The notes beneath the pieces are model-generated. The model was not told where the DNA came from. It saw only the letters and a program-made list of their open reading frames with translations, and searched no databases. DNA of 24,984 nucleotides, taken from positions 1 through 24,984 of IMG/VR virus record IMGVR_UViG_3300048022_000034. One strand, 5' to 3'. Each line of letters begins with the position of its first letter. Within the stretch, counting starts at the first letter, position 1. Positions 15,535 through 22,065 of this stretch are shown here, piece by piece. This DNA comes from a virus. The position numbers and the translations under genes are program-made.

Positions 15535-15803
15535 AAAACTTTGACTTATCAAAGGCGCTGGCAAGTTTAGTTCCAGTTTTGTTGGCGGCTATGTGGTGGG
15601 TCATTTCTAGCATTGGCGAGATCACGTCAGACATCCAATTGATTCGCGCTAACCAAATGCAATTGATAAGTCCGCAGGGCGTGATTGTTCCGAGTCCGGG
15701 CAACGCATTTGCGCGTCAAGAGCTTAAAGAAGAAATGCTTGAGCATATACACGATTTAAAAGTCAGAGTTAAACTTTTAGAAAGGACATCGCCAGATGGT
15801 TAA
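15531..15803 (+). CDS. One-helix membrane protein with periplasmic-type tail (90 aa)
   Basis: The GTG start overlaps the previous stop (GTGA). After a short basic N-terminus there is a transmembrane segment at about 11-28 (SLVPVLLAAMWWVISSI), then a Gln/Pro-containing linker and a C-terminal helix (LEHIHDLKVRVKLLER). This N-in, one-helix plus coiled-coil plan also fits an inner-membrane spanin or a holin accessory. No lipoprotein partner is visible. It overlaps the next gene by 8 nt. Confidence 0.55.
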   Translation: MKNFDLSKALASLVPVLLAAMWWVISSIGEITSDIQLIRANQMQLISPQGVIVPSPGNAFARQELKEEMLEHIHDLKVRVKLLERTSPDG

Positions 15804-16086
15804 GAAAGTGCATCAAAATCCAAAAGGCGGTCTAAACGAAAAAGGCCGTAAACACTTTAAAAAAACTACAGGCGCAAATTTAAAGGCACCAGTTAAGTCT
15901 GGAGATAATCCTAGACGCGCATCTTTTTTGGCTCGTATGGGCGGCATGAAAGGCCCAGAGCGAGACTCTAAAGGCAAGCCAACAAGATTGTTGTTAAGTC
16001 TACAAGCTTGGGGCGCATCGTCTAAGGCTGACGCCAAAAGAAAGAGTGCGGCAATTACTAAACGAAACAAAAGTAAGAAAGGATAG
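15796..16086 (+). CDS. Basic phage protein, DUF6321-like (96 aa)
   Basis: The sequence contains NPKGGLNEKGRKHFKKTTGA, NLKAPVKSGDNPRRASFLARM, KGKPTRLLLSLQAWG and a Lys/Arg-rich ending. This pattern is familiar from small proteins annotated DUF6321 in T7-like and aquatic podoviruses. The strong positive charge suggests nucleic acid binding or a packaged virion component. It overlaps the preceding gene by 8 nt and is followed 2 nt later by another basic protein. The family label comes from memory of motifs; the function is unknown. Confidence 0.65.
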   Translation: MVKKVHQNPKGGLNEKGRKHFKKTTGANLKAPVKSGDNPRRASFLARMGGMKGPERDSKGKPTRLLLSLQAWGASSKADAKRKSAAITKRNKSKKG

Positions 16087-16088
16087 TC

Positions 16089-16277
16089 ATGGCAAAACGT
16101 GGACTTTATGCCAACATCAAAGCCAAAAAAGACAGGATCGCAGCTGGCTCTGGTGAGAAGATGAGGAAGCCCGGCGATAAAGGCGCTCCTACCGCAAAAC
16201 AATTTAAGCAGGCAGCTAAGACTAGCAAAGCTGCTTTGGCTAAAAAAAGAAAACGTGCAAAATCCAGAAAGGCGTAA
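16089..16277 (+). CDS. Small very basic phage protein (62 aa)
   Basis: The sequence begins MAKRGLYANIKAKKDRIAAG, then SGEKMRKPGDKGAPTAKQF and a Lys/Ala-rich tail ending RKRAKSRKA. The GLYANI-AGSGEKMRKPG-GAPT block is widely conserved in phage genomes and is often found near a basic neighbour as here. It probably binds nucleic acid or a virion partner; no function is established from the sequence. AAAGGATAGTC upstream supplies the ribosome-binding site. Confidence 0.65.
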   Translation: MAKRGLYANIKAKKDRIAAGSGEKMRKPGDKGAPTAKQFKQAAKTSKAALAKKRKRAKSRKA

Positions 16278-16668
16278 ATTTAGTAGAAGAAAATCTAACT
16301 ACAAAGTCAGATATGGCATCACATACGAAGAGTTTGTTGAGATGTCTTATGCCAGAGGCAATTTGTGCGATATATGCAAGATCAATGCCCTCGATACTGC
16401 TCGAGGCAAATTATTAGTTGACCACTGCCACAACAATGGCAGAGTAAAAGGTCTGGTATGTCATAACTGCAATGTTGGGCTTGGACATTTAAAAGAAAGC
16501 CCAAAGATTTTATTGGTTAGTTTTTTTTATTTAATTAAGTTTAGGATCAAATCTAGATGCTTGGGCTTGGTACAGAAGTTATACTCGCTATTGGTGGGAA
16601 CCTCGTGGGCGTGTTCTCCGGCCTTCTGGCAAATGCGGCGAAGGCGAAAGCGGATCAACAAAAACTGA
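16255..16668 (+). CDS. Endonuclease VII-like HNH nuclease (free-standing)
   Basis: A GTG start overlaps the preceding gene by 23 nt, giving 137 aa. The domain is recognisable: VRYGITYEEF, C38-x2-C41 (CDIC), VDHCHNNGRVKGLVCHNCN (about 55-73) with the DH-H motif and C69-x2-C72, then VGLGHLKESPKIL. This is the His-Me finger of the recombination endonuclease VII family, which uses a structural zinc and cuts DNA junctions or specific sites. In phages such genes are often free-standing mobile endonucleases. The family ends near residue 95; the extra residues (KSRCLGLVQK to NKN) overlap the next gene by 112 nt and are unusual. Confidence 0.8.
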   Translation: MQNPERRKFSRRKSNYKVRYGITYEEFVEMSYARGNLCDICKINALDTARGKLLVDHCHNNGRVKGLVCHNCNVGLGHLKESPKILLVSFFYLIKFRIKSRCLGLVQKLYSLLVGTSWACSPAFWQMRRRRKRINKN

Positions 16669-17027
16669 TGATGGAGAGGCTCGCCTTTGATGTCGAGCAT
16701 ATGAAGGCCAGAGCAGAAATTGCCGACAAAGAATTTAAAGTAAGAACACAAGACAGATTCTCGAGCGCAACTCGACGCGTACTTGTGTTAGGATTTTTGG
16801 CGATGATTGCATTTATTAGTCTTGCGCCAATGTTTACGCCAGTTGATATTGCGGTGCCAGTTGAGAAATCATCTGGTGGGACATATTTGTTTGGATTAAT
16901 TGATACAACAAAACGATGGACTGAATGGGAAATTATTCAAGGCGCAGCAATGTTTCGTTCGTCGTATGATCAAGTGATGCTTATGATTTTTAGTTTCTAT
17001 GTAGGTAGTTCAGCAGTTAAACGTTAA
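16557..17027 (+). CDS. Membrane protein of the late block (156 aa)
   Basis: The ATG at 16557 opens a 156-aa protein with a hydrophobic Gly/Ala-rich N-terminus (VILAIGGNLVGVFSGLLANA), a charged helix (about 35-70), and two transmembrane segments at about 76-94 (LGFLAMIAFISLAPMF) and near the C-terminus (VMLMIFSFYVGSSAV). It overlaps the 3' end of the HNH gene. A holin or lysis accessory role is possible given the membrane topology and late location. Proteins of this type occur in aquatic podoviruses but have no assigned function that I can recall. Confidence 0.6.
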   Translation: MLGLGTEVILAIGGNLVGVFSGLLANAAKAKADQQKLMMERLAFDVEHMKARAEIADKEFKVRTQDRFSSATRRVLVLGFLAMIAFISLAPMFTPVDIAVPVEKSSGGTYLFGLIDTTKRWTEWEIIQGAAMFRSSYDQVMLMIFSFYVGSSAVKR

Positions 17028-17038
17028 AGGAGATAGTT

Positions 17039-17164
17039 ATGCCAATGGTTGGAAAAAAACACTACAGCTATACCAAAGCTGGTATGAAAAAAGCCGAGGA
17101 AGATGCAAAAAAGAAAGGCATGAAAGTTAAAAAGAAAAAAAGAAGTTACGCAAAGAAAAAATAA
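17039..17164 (+). CDS. Lys-rich 41-aa protein
   Basis: An AAAGGAGATAG ribosome-binding site precedes ATG 17039. The product reads MPMVGKKHYSYTKAGMKKAEE followed by an almost entirely Lys/Arg tail (KVKKKKRSYAKKK). The MPMVG-KHY-YTKAGM start is seen in several phage small basic proteins. It may bind nucleic acid or be a packaged peptide. It is the last gene of the rightward block, and its stop lies at the foot of the terminator hairpin. Confidence 0.65.
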   Translation: MPMVGKKHYSYTKAGMKKAEEDAKKKGMKVKKKKRSYAKKK

Positions 17165-17188
17165 AAAAAGAGAGCCTAAGCTCTCTTT
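17163..17188. terminator. Terminator at convergent junction
   Basis: AAAGAGAGC (17167-17175), loop CTAA, and GCTCTCTTT (17180-17188) form a 9-bp stem. On the minus strand it is followed by a run of seven T residues, making a good terminator for leftward transcription. On the plus strand the T-tail is only the stem's own TTT, so termination of the rightward block may be weaker. The minus-strand gene ends inside the hairpin (stop at 17176-17178). Confidence 0.8.
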
Positions 17189-17664
17189 GCGCACTCTGGG
17201 CCAATCCCAGATTTGATACTGTCTGGATGCGTGAGCGCTCGATTGCAACGACAGCAACGGCCTTCGTGCATAACTTCGACTGACCAATCGTCAATGCAAT
17301 CAGTGTCGCTAATTGCGCAAAGTTTCTTTAAAAGCCATTCAAGCGCAATGAAAGATGGAGCCTCTTTATTGCCTTTTTTGCCAGCAATCAATGGGCCTTT
17401 GGCTTCTAGTTTGTAATCAACCATCCACAAAGATCTCATAAATCCAATGTATTGACTAGAAGCCCAATCTTGATTGTCAGGCCCAGCAAGAACTCTCACG
17501 AAAAATTGGCCTGTGCGAATCTTTTTGCCATCATAATCCTCGACCTGTTTTTGTGTAACTTTGTATGTGAAATGCTTACCAGTCTTTAAAGACTTAATCG
17601 TAAAAACAGCGTTACCGCCACGAATAAAATTAAATACGTCGATTTTGGTGTGAAATTTACTCAT
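17176..17664 (-). CDS. DUF6011-like protein with C-terminal zinc motif (162 aa)
   Basis: The product has an N-terminal beta-type region (FNFIRGGNAVFTIKSLKTGK, VTQKQVEDYDGKKIRTGQF) and a C-terminal CRCNRALTHPDSIKSGIGPEC ending. The CxxC...L-xP-S...G-GP-C pattern (Cys about 137, 140 and 158) is that of DUF6011-type zinc-binding tails found in many phage proteins. The N-terminal part may bind nucleotides or act on host factors; this is unknown. AGGAG lies upstream of the ATG, and a consensus promoter at 17720-17749 probably drives it alone, since a terminator precedes it. Confidence 0.7.
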   Translation of the reverse strand: MSKFHTKIDVFNFIRGGNAVFTIKSLKTGKHFTYKVTQKQVEDYDGKKIRTGQFFVRVLAGPDNQDWASSQYIGFMRSLWMVDYKLEAKGPLIAGKKGNKEAPSFIALEWLLKKLCAISDTDCIDDWSVEVMHEGRCCRCNRALTHPDSIKSGIGPECAKRA

Positions 17665-17719
17665 TTTTTTCTCCTATAATTCGCTCGGTCAACGTGATTG
17701 TTTTTTGAGCTGATGCGTA

Positions 17720-17749
17720 ATTATAGCAACTCTGGCACTTTTGTGTCAA
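17720..17749 (-). promoter_or_regulatory. Consensus sigma-70 promoter for the DUF6011-like gene
   Basis: On the minus strand TTGACA (17749-17744) and TATAAT (17725-17720) are separated by 18 nt. Both hexamers match the sigma-70 consensus exactly. The ATG at 17664 lies about 55 nt downstream, with a ribosome-binding site between. This suggests strong, early, host-polymerase-driven expression. Confidence 0.85.
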
Positions 17750-17758
17750 TTATTTAAC

Positions 17759-17784
17759 AAAAAAAGCCCCACTATAAGCAGGGC
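17759..17784 (-). terminator. Terminator of the leftward regulatory operon
   Basis: On the minus strand GCCCTGC (17784-17778), loop TTATA, and GTGGGGC (17772-17766) form a 7-bp stem with two G-U pairs, followed by seven T residues (17765-17759). It lies 26 nt after the end of the 72-aa gene and just before the consensus promoter, insulating the DUF6011-like gene. Confidence 0.8.
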
Positions 17785-17809
17785 CAAAGGAGGAGAATCA
17801 AATGACTAA

Positions 17810-18028
17810 TTATCCAAGCGAATTATATGTCTCATAAACTCGCTCAACGTTATTATAACCGTATTCCTTAGCCAGTGTCATAGCCTCAGAATCTCGGTAA
17901 GTTTTACCATCAATAAACGTAAACAGTTGTTCGCCTTTATCCCATTTATTTAAAGCTACCATATAGTACGGCCCAAACTTAATATGTTTGATCCGCTTAT
18001 TAAACTTCCTTAGATTTAGGCTAACCAC
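17810..18028 (-). CDS. Small hypothetical protein (72 aa)
   Basis: Sequence features: basic N-terminus (SLNLRKFNKRIKHIKFGPYYM), then WDKGEQLFTFIDGKTYRDSEA and a C-terminal helix. There are no membrane segments or known motifs. The start overlaps the end of the XRE gene by 8 nt, which supports coupled translation. It is the last gene before a terminator. The function is not recognised. Confidence 0.55.
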   Translation of the reverse strand: MVSLNLRKFNKRIKHIKFGPYYMVALNKWDKGEQLFTFIDGKTYRDSEAMTLAKEYGYNNVERVYETYNSLG

Positions 18029-18368
18029 TAAACACCGCCTGCAGCCCTAAAAACACGGCAATTAAAACCAAAACCACTAACAACGCGCCAATCAAGCCAA
18101 CATTGTTAATTGTGGAAAATAAGAGCGCATTACGATCTGGATCTAACTGAATTAGATCTTTCTCAATTTCGCCGGTGTAAAACAATTTTTCCAAACGCAT
18201 TTTGTTTGCATCATTCGGCAATGAATTACCTGCCTCCCAGTTGGCAACTTGCCTCGAGGTCACGCCAATCATATCGCCAAGCTGTTCCTGAGTCAGTCCT
18301 ACTTTAAGCCTCATTCGTTTAATGTTATCAGCGCTACGCATATTCTTTGTTAAGTTTTTATCCGCCAT
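18021..18368 (-). CDS. XRE-family regulator with C-terminal membrane anchor (115 aa)
   Basis: I choose ATG 18368, 7 nt after AGGAG (18380-18376); an adjacent ATG at 18371 is 4 nt from it. Residues about 16-62 form a helix-turn-helix of the XRE/Cro type (MRLKVGLTQEQLGDMIGVTS, RQVANWEAGNSLP). A linker (EIEKDLIQLDPDRN) is followed by one strong transmembrane segment at about 90-110 (GLIGALLVVLVLIAVFLGL). The DNA-binding domain would face the cytoplasm. A membrane-anchored repressor is unusual in a phage and may sense envelope state or be a one-component regulator. Its target is unknown. Confidence 0.75.
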   Translation of the reverse strand: MADKNLTKNMRSADNIKRMRLKVGLTQEQLGDMIGVTSRQVANWEAGNSLPNDANKMRLEKLFYTGEIEKDLIQLDPDRNALLFSTINNVGLIGALLVVLVLIAVFLGLQAVFSG

Positions 18369-18756
18369 CATCTTTCTCCTCAGTAAAATCCTCAATTTGT
18401 AACTTTGCATCTTCAAATCCTGCGGTGACTATAACATTTTGGTTAATGCTTTGTAAATAATTGTGCCAGTCCTTTTGTTCTGGTGATATGCGACCGCCAC
18501 TAGCTTTCTTCATCTCGATCCACAGCATCCACGCCGGGACGTACAGGTCTGGAACTCCTCGCATGACTCCCTCGGCCTTTAATCGTGCCGCAGTCGCGAT
18601 ATTTCTTTGACCGCCGTTTGGTATTGCAATGATCCTTATCCCTCTGTAATTTTTGCGAAACCAACTAACAAACTCTCTTTGCTCAACGTGTTCAGATCGA
18701 CCAGTTCCTTTTGAGGACGCGGTAGTATTTGCCTTCCTTCTTGTAGAGTATCTCAT
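18358..18756 (-). CDS. VRR-NUC domain nuclease
   Basis: This 132-aa protein shows the VRR-NUC core: an early Glu in SEHVEQREFVSWF (E25 region), IAIPNGGQRN, EGVMRGVPDLYVP with the catalytic Asp (D70), LWIEMKKASGG with E81 and K83, and Q94 in SPEQKDW. These belong to the PD-(D/E)XK superfamily and act on branched or nicked DNA in phage replication. A GGGAAGG ribosome-binding site precedes the ATG. The gene overlaps the end of the helicase gene by 65 nt, so both are probably made from one mRNA and may act together. Confidence 0.85.
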   Translation of the reverse strand: MRYSTRRKANTTASSKGTGRSEHVEQREFVSWFRKNYRGIRIIAIPNGGQRNIATAARLKAEGVMRGVPDLYVPAWMLWIEMKKASGGRISPEQKDWHNYLQSINQNVIVTAGFEDAKLQIEDFTEEKDDGG

Positions 18757-20287
18757 GCGGTGCCTTCCCTTGATTCATGATAGAACAAATTTCATCAAGC
18801 GATGACGTCTTTAGTTTCTTGATATCAACTTTAGACTCTGACGCAATTTCAGCCAGTTTCATGGCGGCCTTGGTTCCGGCATAGCCAAAGTGTGTTAATG
18901 GAAAATATTCTGATATCACTGGATCGCTTAAAATGTTCGAGTAATATTTAACTTTAACCATTTCTTTTCCGCTTGCCCGAGATAAATGCTTTGACCAATT
19001 CCAAGACTCGACCACGAGATCATTGCCTGCTTTGCCCATTATATCGACGTCTGACAGTCGATACTTCTTCTCTTTTGGCTCTGGGAACTCATATCCGCAG
19101 TCTGGGCAGACTTTTACGGCTGGCGCGATCAAACTGTCACACTCTGGGCAGGTCTTTACTGGCGCCTCTCCAGTGCCTTTACCGGCCTTGTTTGGCGGCT
19201 GCACATTTGTGATCGGCCCGTGCATCTGCACAACGCCAGCAAAATCTAGCACCAAACAGTGATCGGTGTGGCTTTTGATACGCATACCACGCCCAGCCAT
19301 CTGCACATACAGCCCAGCAGACATTGTGGGCCTTATCATGGCGATTAAGTCGATGTCTGGATAGTCGAAGCCGGTAGTCAATACATTGGCGTTTGTGAGC
19401 GCTCTCAGGCGTCCAGACTTGAAGTCGGCAATCATGCGCTCTCGCTCAATCTTAGGCGTCTCTCCGGTGATGCATTCCGCAGGGATGCCAGAGTCCACCA
19501 GCATATCTTTAATGGCGTGAGCGTGGTCTACGCCAGCGCAAAAAAACAACCAAGCCTTGCGGTTGCCAGCCAATTTAATCACTTCGCGCACGACTTCCGC
19601 GTTTGTGTGCGACTTATTTACAGCGGCTTGCAGTTCTTTCTCGATAAACTCGCCGCCTCGACGGTGTACGCCTTTGACGCTCAATTGCGTTCCTGTCAGT
19701 TTAGAGCGCAGCGGCGCGAGGTATTTATCCTCGACTAACGCCTCGATACTGGTCGGCTCGATCAAGTCATGGAATATGCCTTCATCATCGGTCAGCATCC
19801 CGTGACCGAGTCTGTACGGCGTCGCAGTCAGTCCGACAACGCGCAGCGCAGGATTAATAATCTTGAGCGCATCAATTAGTTTACGGTAACTGGTATCCGT
19901 GTTATGGGATATCAAGTGCGCCTCATCAACAATCATCAAGTCAATATGACCTATTTCGTGGGCTTTGTTTCTGATAGACTGAATCCCAGCAAAGGTGATT
20001 TTGCAATGGGATTCTTTACGCCCAATTCCTGCTGAGTAGATGCCGAGCGGTGCGTCGGGCCAGTGCAAAAGCATCTTTTCCGCATTCTGCTCGATTAATT
20101 CCTTGACGTGCGTCGCCATTAGTATACGAGTGTCAGGCCATCTTTTGATGGAGTCCTGACATATCGCGGCTACAACGTGCGACTTTCCACTGCCGGTCGG
20201 CAAAACAATGCACGGATTCCCGTGCCTGTTAAACCGAAACCATTCGTAGAGTTGATCAATCGCTAATTTCTGGTACTTCCTGAGCAT
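18692..20287 (-). CDS. SF2 DEAD/DEAH-type helicase with zinc ribbon
   Basis: This 531-aa ATP-dependent helicase carries LRKYQKLAIDQL (Q-motif-like) near the start, Walker A LPTGSGKS (29-36), DEAH (121-124), TATPYR (154-159), TTGFDYPDID (304-313) and motif VI QMAGRGMR (329-336). A zinc ribbon with CPEC (380-383) and CPDC (394-397) follows, then a charged C-terminal domain. It belongs to the type III restriction/UvsW-like phage group that unwinds replication or recombination intermediates. The start overlaps the upstream gene by 32 nt and has only a weak ribosome-binding site, consistent with coupling. Confidence 0.9.
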   Translation of the reverse strand: MLRKYQKLAIDQLYEWFRFNRHGNPCIVLPTGSGKSHVVAAICQDSIKRWPDTRILMATHVKELIEQNAEKMLLHWPDAPLGIYSAGIGRKESHCKITFAGIQSIRNKAHEIGHIDLMIVDEAHLISHNTDTSYRKLIDALKIINPALRVVGLTATPYRLGHGMLTDDEGIFHDLIEPTSIEALVEDKYLAPLRSKLTGTQLSVKGVHRRGGEFIEKELQAAVNKSHTNAEVVREVIKLAGNRKAWLFFCAGVDHAHAIKDMLVDSGIPAECITGETPKIERERMIADFKSGRLRALTNANVLTTGFDYPDIDLIAMIRPTMSAGLYVQMAGRGMRIKSHTDHCLVLDFAGVVQMHGPITNVQPPNKAGKGTGEAPVKTCPECDSLIAPAVKVCPDCGYEFPEPKEKKYRLSDVDIMGKAGNDLVVESWNWSKHLSRASGKEMVKVKYYSNILSDPVISEYFPLTHFGYAGTKAAMKLAEIASESKVDIKKLKTSSLDEICSIMNQGKAPHEILYKKEGKYYRVLKRNWSI

Positions 20288-20555
20288 CTAATTTGTCCAG
20301 TTCATCGGTCACAAGTTTTGCGTAGCCCTCTATGTCGAGCCATGAGTCACGAAGAAAGTAATTGCCGCACAAGATACGAGCCAGTTTGTTGCATATCATG
20401 TCGAGACTTTCGTTCATGTACGCTGGCATCGTTTTGTAGTTTGGCGACTCTCGAATGGTTCGCTTTAAGAGCTGGCTGGTTTTACTAACATAAGTGTAAT
20501 GTCCGTATTGCCCGTGACGCTCTGCTAGTGTGCTGTCTATATCTGTCTTAATCAT
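20256..20555 (-). CDS. DUF6378-like phage protein (99 aa)
   Basis: Sequence blocks TLAERHGQYGHYTYVSKTSQ, NESLDMICNKLARILCGN and DSWLDIEGYAKLVTDEL match the pattern of the DUF6378 family: ERxxQYG, a helix with MI-NK-ARIL, then DSW-DI-GYA. The all-helical layout is reminiscent of MazG-like nucleotide pyrophosphohydrolases, but the usual EExxE metal motifs are not visible. It starts at an ATGA overlap with the exonuclease gene and lies between helicase and exonuclease. The function is unknown. Confidence 0.7.
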   Translation of the reverse strand: MIKTDIDSTLAERHGQYGHYTYVSKTSQLLKRTIRESPNYKTMPAYMNESLDMICNKLARILCGNYFLRDSWLDIEGYAKLVTDELDKLDAQEVPEISD

Positions 20556-21559
20556 CCTGATATCTTTCCTCCGAAGTTAGATCTTAAATTTCCAATAAAC
20601 TCGTCTGGACTCAGACAAGCATCCGTATTGCTAACAAGCTCACTGCTTGCAAAACAATCCTCTCCATCGCCGTTCTTAATGAACTGACCGTTAATCTCAA
20701 ACGTGACAACGTTTGGATCGTCGCTTTCCATCCTCGACCAAGGCACAACGTCTTGGTGCAGTATGTGATCGTCGCATCCCTTGTGCTGAAAATCCTCGGG
20801 GATGTTGTCCGCGTTATGTCTGTTGCACGTCCAAGTGCCGTTGTCTTTCGGCTCAGAGTGAGCGCACGTCCGACAATTAATTTGCTTAGTCGGTTTGTTT
20901 TCGTGGCAGATATGTTTCGCCGGACACATCTTGCAAGCAAACCAAGTTGGATCGCTTGACAATCTTGGCGGCGCTTCCATTGACGTCGCAACCCATTCTC
21001 CCTTGCGCAGTAAACGCTCGGCAAACTCTTTATCAAACTCGACAATCTCGGTGTACATCTCATCGTTGTCTTTACACACGGCAACGTACAACGATTTATG
21101 TATTTCTTTTCCAAGCATATACACTTGCATCTGAGCATAGTGCATAGGCTTAGACTCTTGAACGCCTTTCCTCGACACGGCGTCAAAAGAACGTTTGTTG
21201 TGTGTTTTAAATTCTGCTAAAAATTCTTCCATCTCATGACCGGGTACGCCGCTCTTGATCACGCCATCAACTGATCCGCTAACGTGTCCGCCAAAATCAA
21301 CTCGCGCCTGATTGTTGCCAACGTCACGGATATCGATACCGATTGCTCGCAGATCACTGACGATAGTGCGTTCCTCATCGTGGCCTCGACGAAATAGGCG
21401 GCGGATACGACCGGGGAAATTCTCCGCGAACGTCCACCGAAACATATACCAAAGATAACGCTCGCACTTATGCCCGAGCAAACTGCCGCCCATGTGTCCA
21501 CGCTGCGTATCAGTTTTTTCTTGGTGGTACCTGTCGATCAGCTCTACGATTTTGCTCAT
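20552..21559 (-). CDS. PD-(D/E)XK exonuclease, Cas4/RecB-like, probable Fe-S protein
   Basis: In this 335-aa protein the nuclease motifs are visible: GSVDG (D98), EFKTH (E116, K118) and YAQMQVYM (141-148). C32 in GHKCERYLWY and C209-x2-C212-x5-C218 (CKMCPAKHIC) match the four-cysteine iron-sulfur cluster of AddB/Cas4-type nucleases. A further cysteine-rich part (C229, C232, C245) follows. It probably degrades DNA ends to give single strands for the Sak4-like ATPase. It lies after a terminator, with AAGGG just upstream of the ATG, so expression may depend on readthrough. Confidence 0.85.
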   Translation of the reverse strand: MSKIVELIDRYHQEKTDTQRGHMGGSLLGHKCERYLWYMFRWTFAENFPGRIRRLFRRGHDEERTIVSDLRAIGIDIRDVGNNQARVDFGGHVSGSVDGVIKSGVPGHEMEEFLAEFKTHNKRSFDAVSRKGVQESKPMHYAQMQVYMLGKEIHKSLYVAVCKDNDEMYTEIVEFDKEFAERLLRKGEWVATSMEAPPRLSSDPTWFACKMCPAKHICHENKPTKQINCRTCAHSEPKDNGTWTCNRHNADNIPEDFQHKGCDDHILHQDVVPWSRMESDDPNVVTFEINGQFIKNGDGEDCFASSELVSNTDACLSPDEFIGNLRSNFGGKISG

Positions 21560-21569
21560 GCGTTCCCTT

Positions 21570-21593
21570 AAAAAAAGAGGGCCGAAGCCCTCT
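21570..21593 (-). terminator. UUCG-loop terminator inside the leftward operon
   Basis: On the minus strand AGAGGGC (21593-21587), loop TTCG, and GCCCTCT (21582-21576) form a 7-bp stem, followed by T residues down to 21570. It follows the DUF669 stop codon by about 3 nt and lies before the exonuclease gene. No promoter is visible between it and the exonuclease start, so it likely attenuates rather than ends transcription. Confidence 0.9.
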
Positions 21594-21595
21594 GT

Positions 21596-22063
21596 TTATT
21601 TAGCCCAAGGCGCAGTTGCACCGTTGGATTTTTTGGGCGGCGTTGGCATCGATGAGCCACCGTCCATTGGTTTCCAGTCCTTAACATCATTGCTCGCAGG
21701 CCATTGCTCAGTTGCAGCCCTGATCGTAGCTTTGATTTTAAGATCCATGCCGACCAGCTCATCACTGTCTTTCGGTAGCGCAGACATTCCGCCAGCCATT
21801 GCAATCTGGCTTAACTGTTTCCTGCCAATACCTTCAGCTGCCGCGCTTTTGTTGTTGATGGTTATGTTCCCAAAAATAACTCGACCACTATAGTCACCGC
21901 CAATAATATCATATCGGATCGCAATATAGCGCCCATTTCCGGCCTTGGTCACTTTGATCTCAGCGCCCATAATCCGAGCGTCGTACCAGCCGTCAGGCAC
22001 TGGTGAGTAGTCTCGAGGTGAATCGTCTACAACTAAATCGTGATTATCAAATTCTAGATCCAT
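21596..22063 (-). CDS. DUF669 family protein, putative ssDNA-binding/recombination accessory
   Basis: This 155-aa protein contains SPVPDGWYDARIMGAEIKVT, KAGNGRYIAIRYDIIGGDYS, GRVIFGNITINNKS and GIGRKQLSQIAMAGG, then a flexible Pro/Ser/Lys tail (PTPPKKSNGATAPWAK). This is the DUF669 pattern, seen next to phage recombination ATPases and thought to bind single-stranded DNA. The OB-like fold and disordered C-terminus fit an SSB-like role. AAGGA precedes the ATG. It lies between the coiled-coil protein and exonuclease genes. Confidence 0.8.
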   Translation of the reverse strand: MDLEFDNHDLVVDDSPRDYSPVPDGWYDARIMGAEIKVTKAGNGRYIAIRYDIIGGDYSGRVIFGNITINNKSAAAEGIGRKQLSQIAMAGGMSALPKDSDELVGMDLKIKATIRAATEQWPASNDVKDWKPMDGGSSMPTPPKKSNGATAPWAK

Positions 22064-22065
22064 GT

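Noticed and set aside
17802-17837. 11-codon plus-strand frame after GGAGGAG
   Set aside because: It is very short, antisense to the end of a leftward gene, and has no downstream gene in the same direction; probably chance.
20611-21186. Minus-strand 191-aa Arg/Cys/Leu-rich frame
   Set aside because: It is an alternative frame of the exonuclease gene and lacks any domain pattern.
21492-21893. Plus-strand 133-aa frame
   Set aside because: It is antisense to the exonuclease start, a terminator and the DUF669 gene, all of which are well supported.
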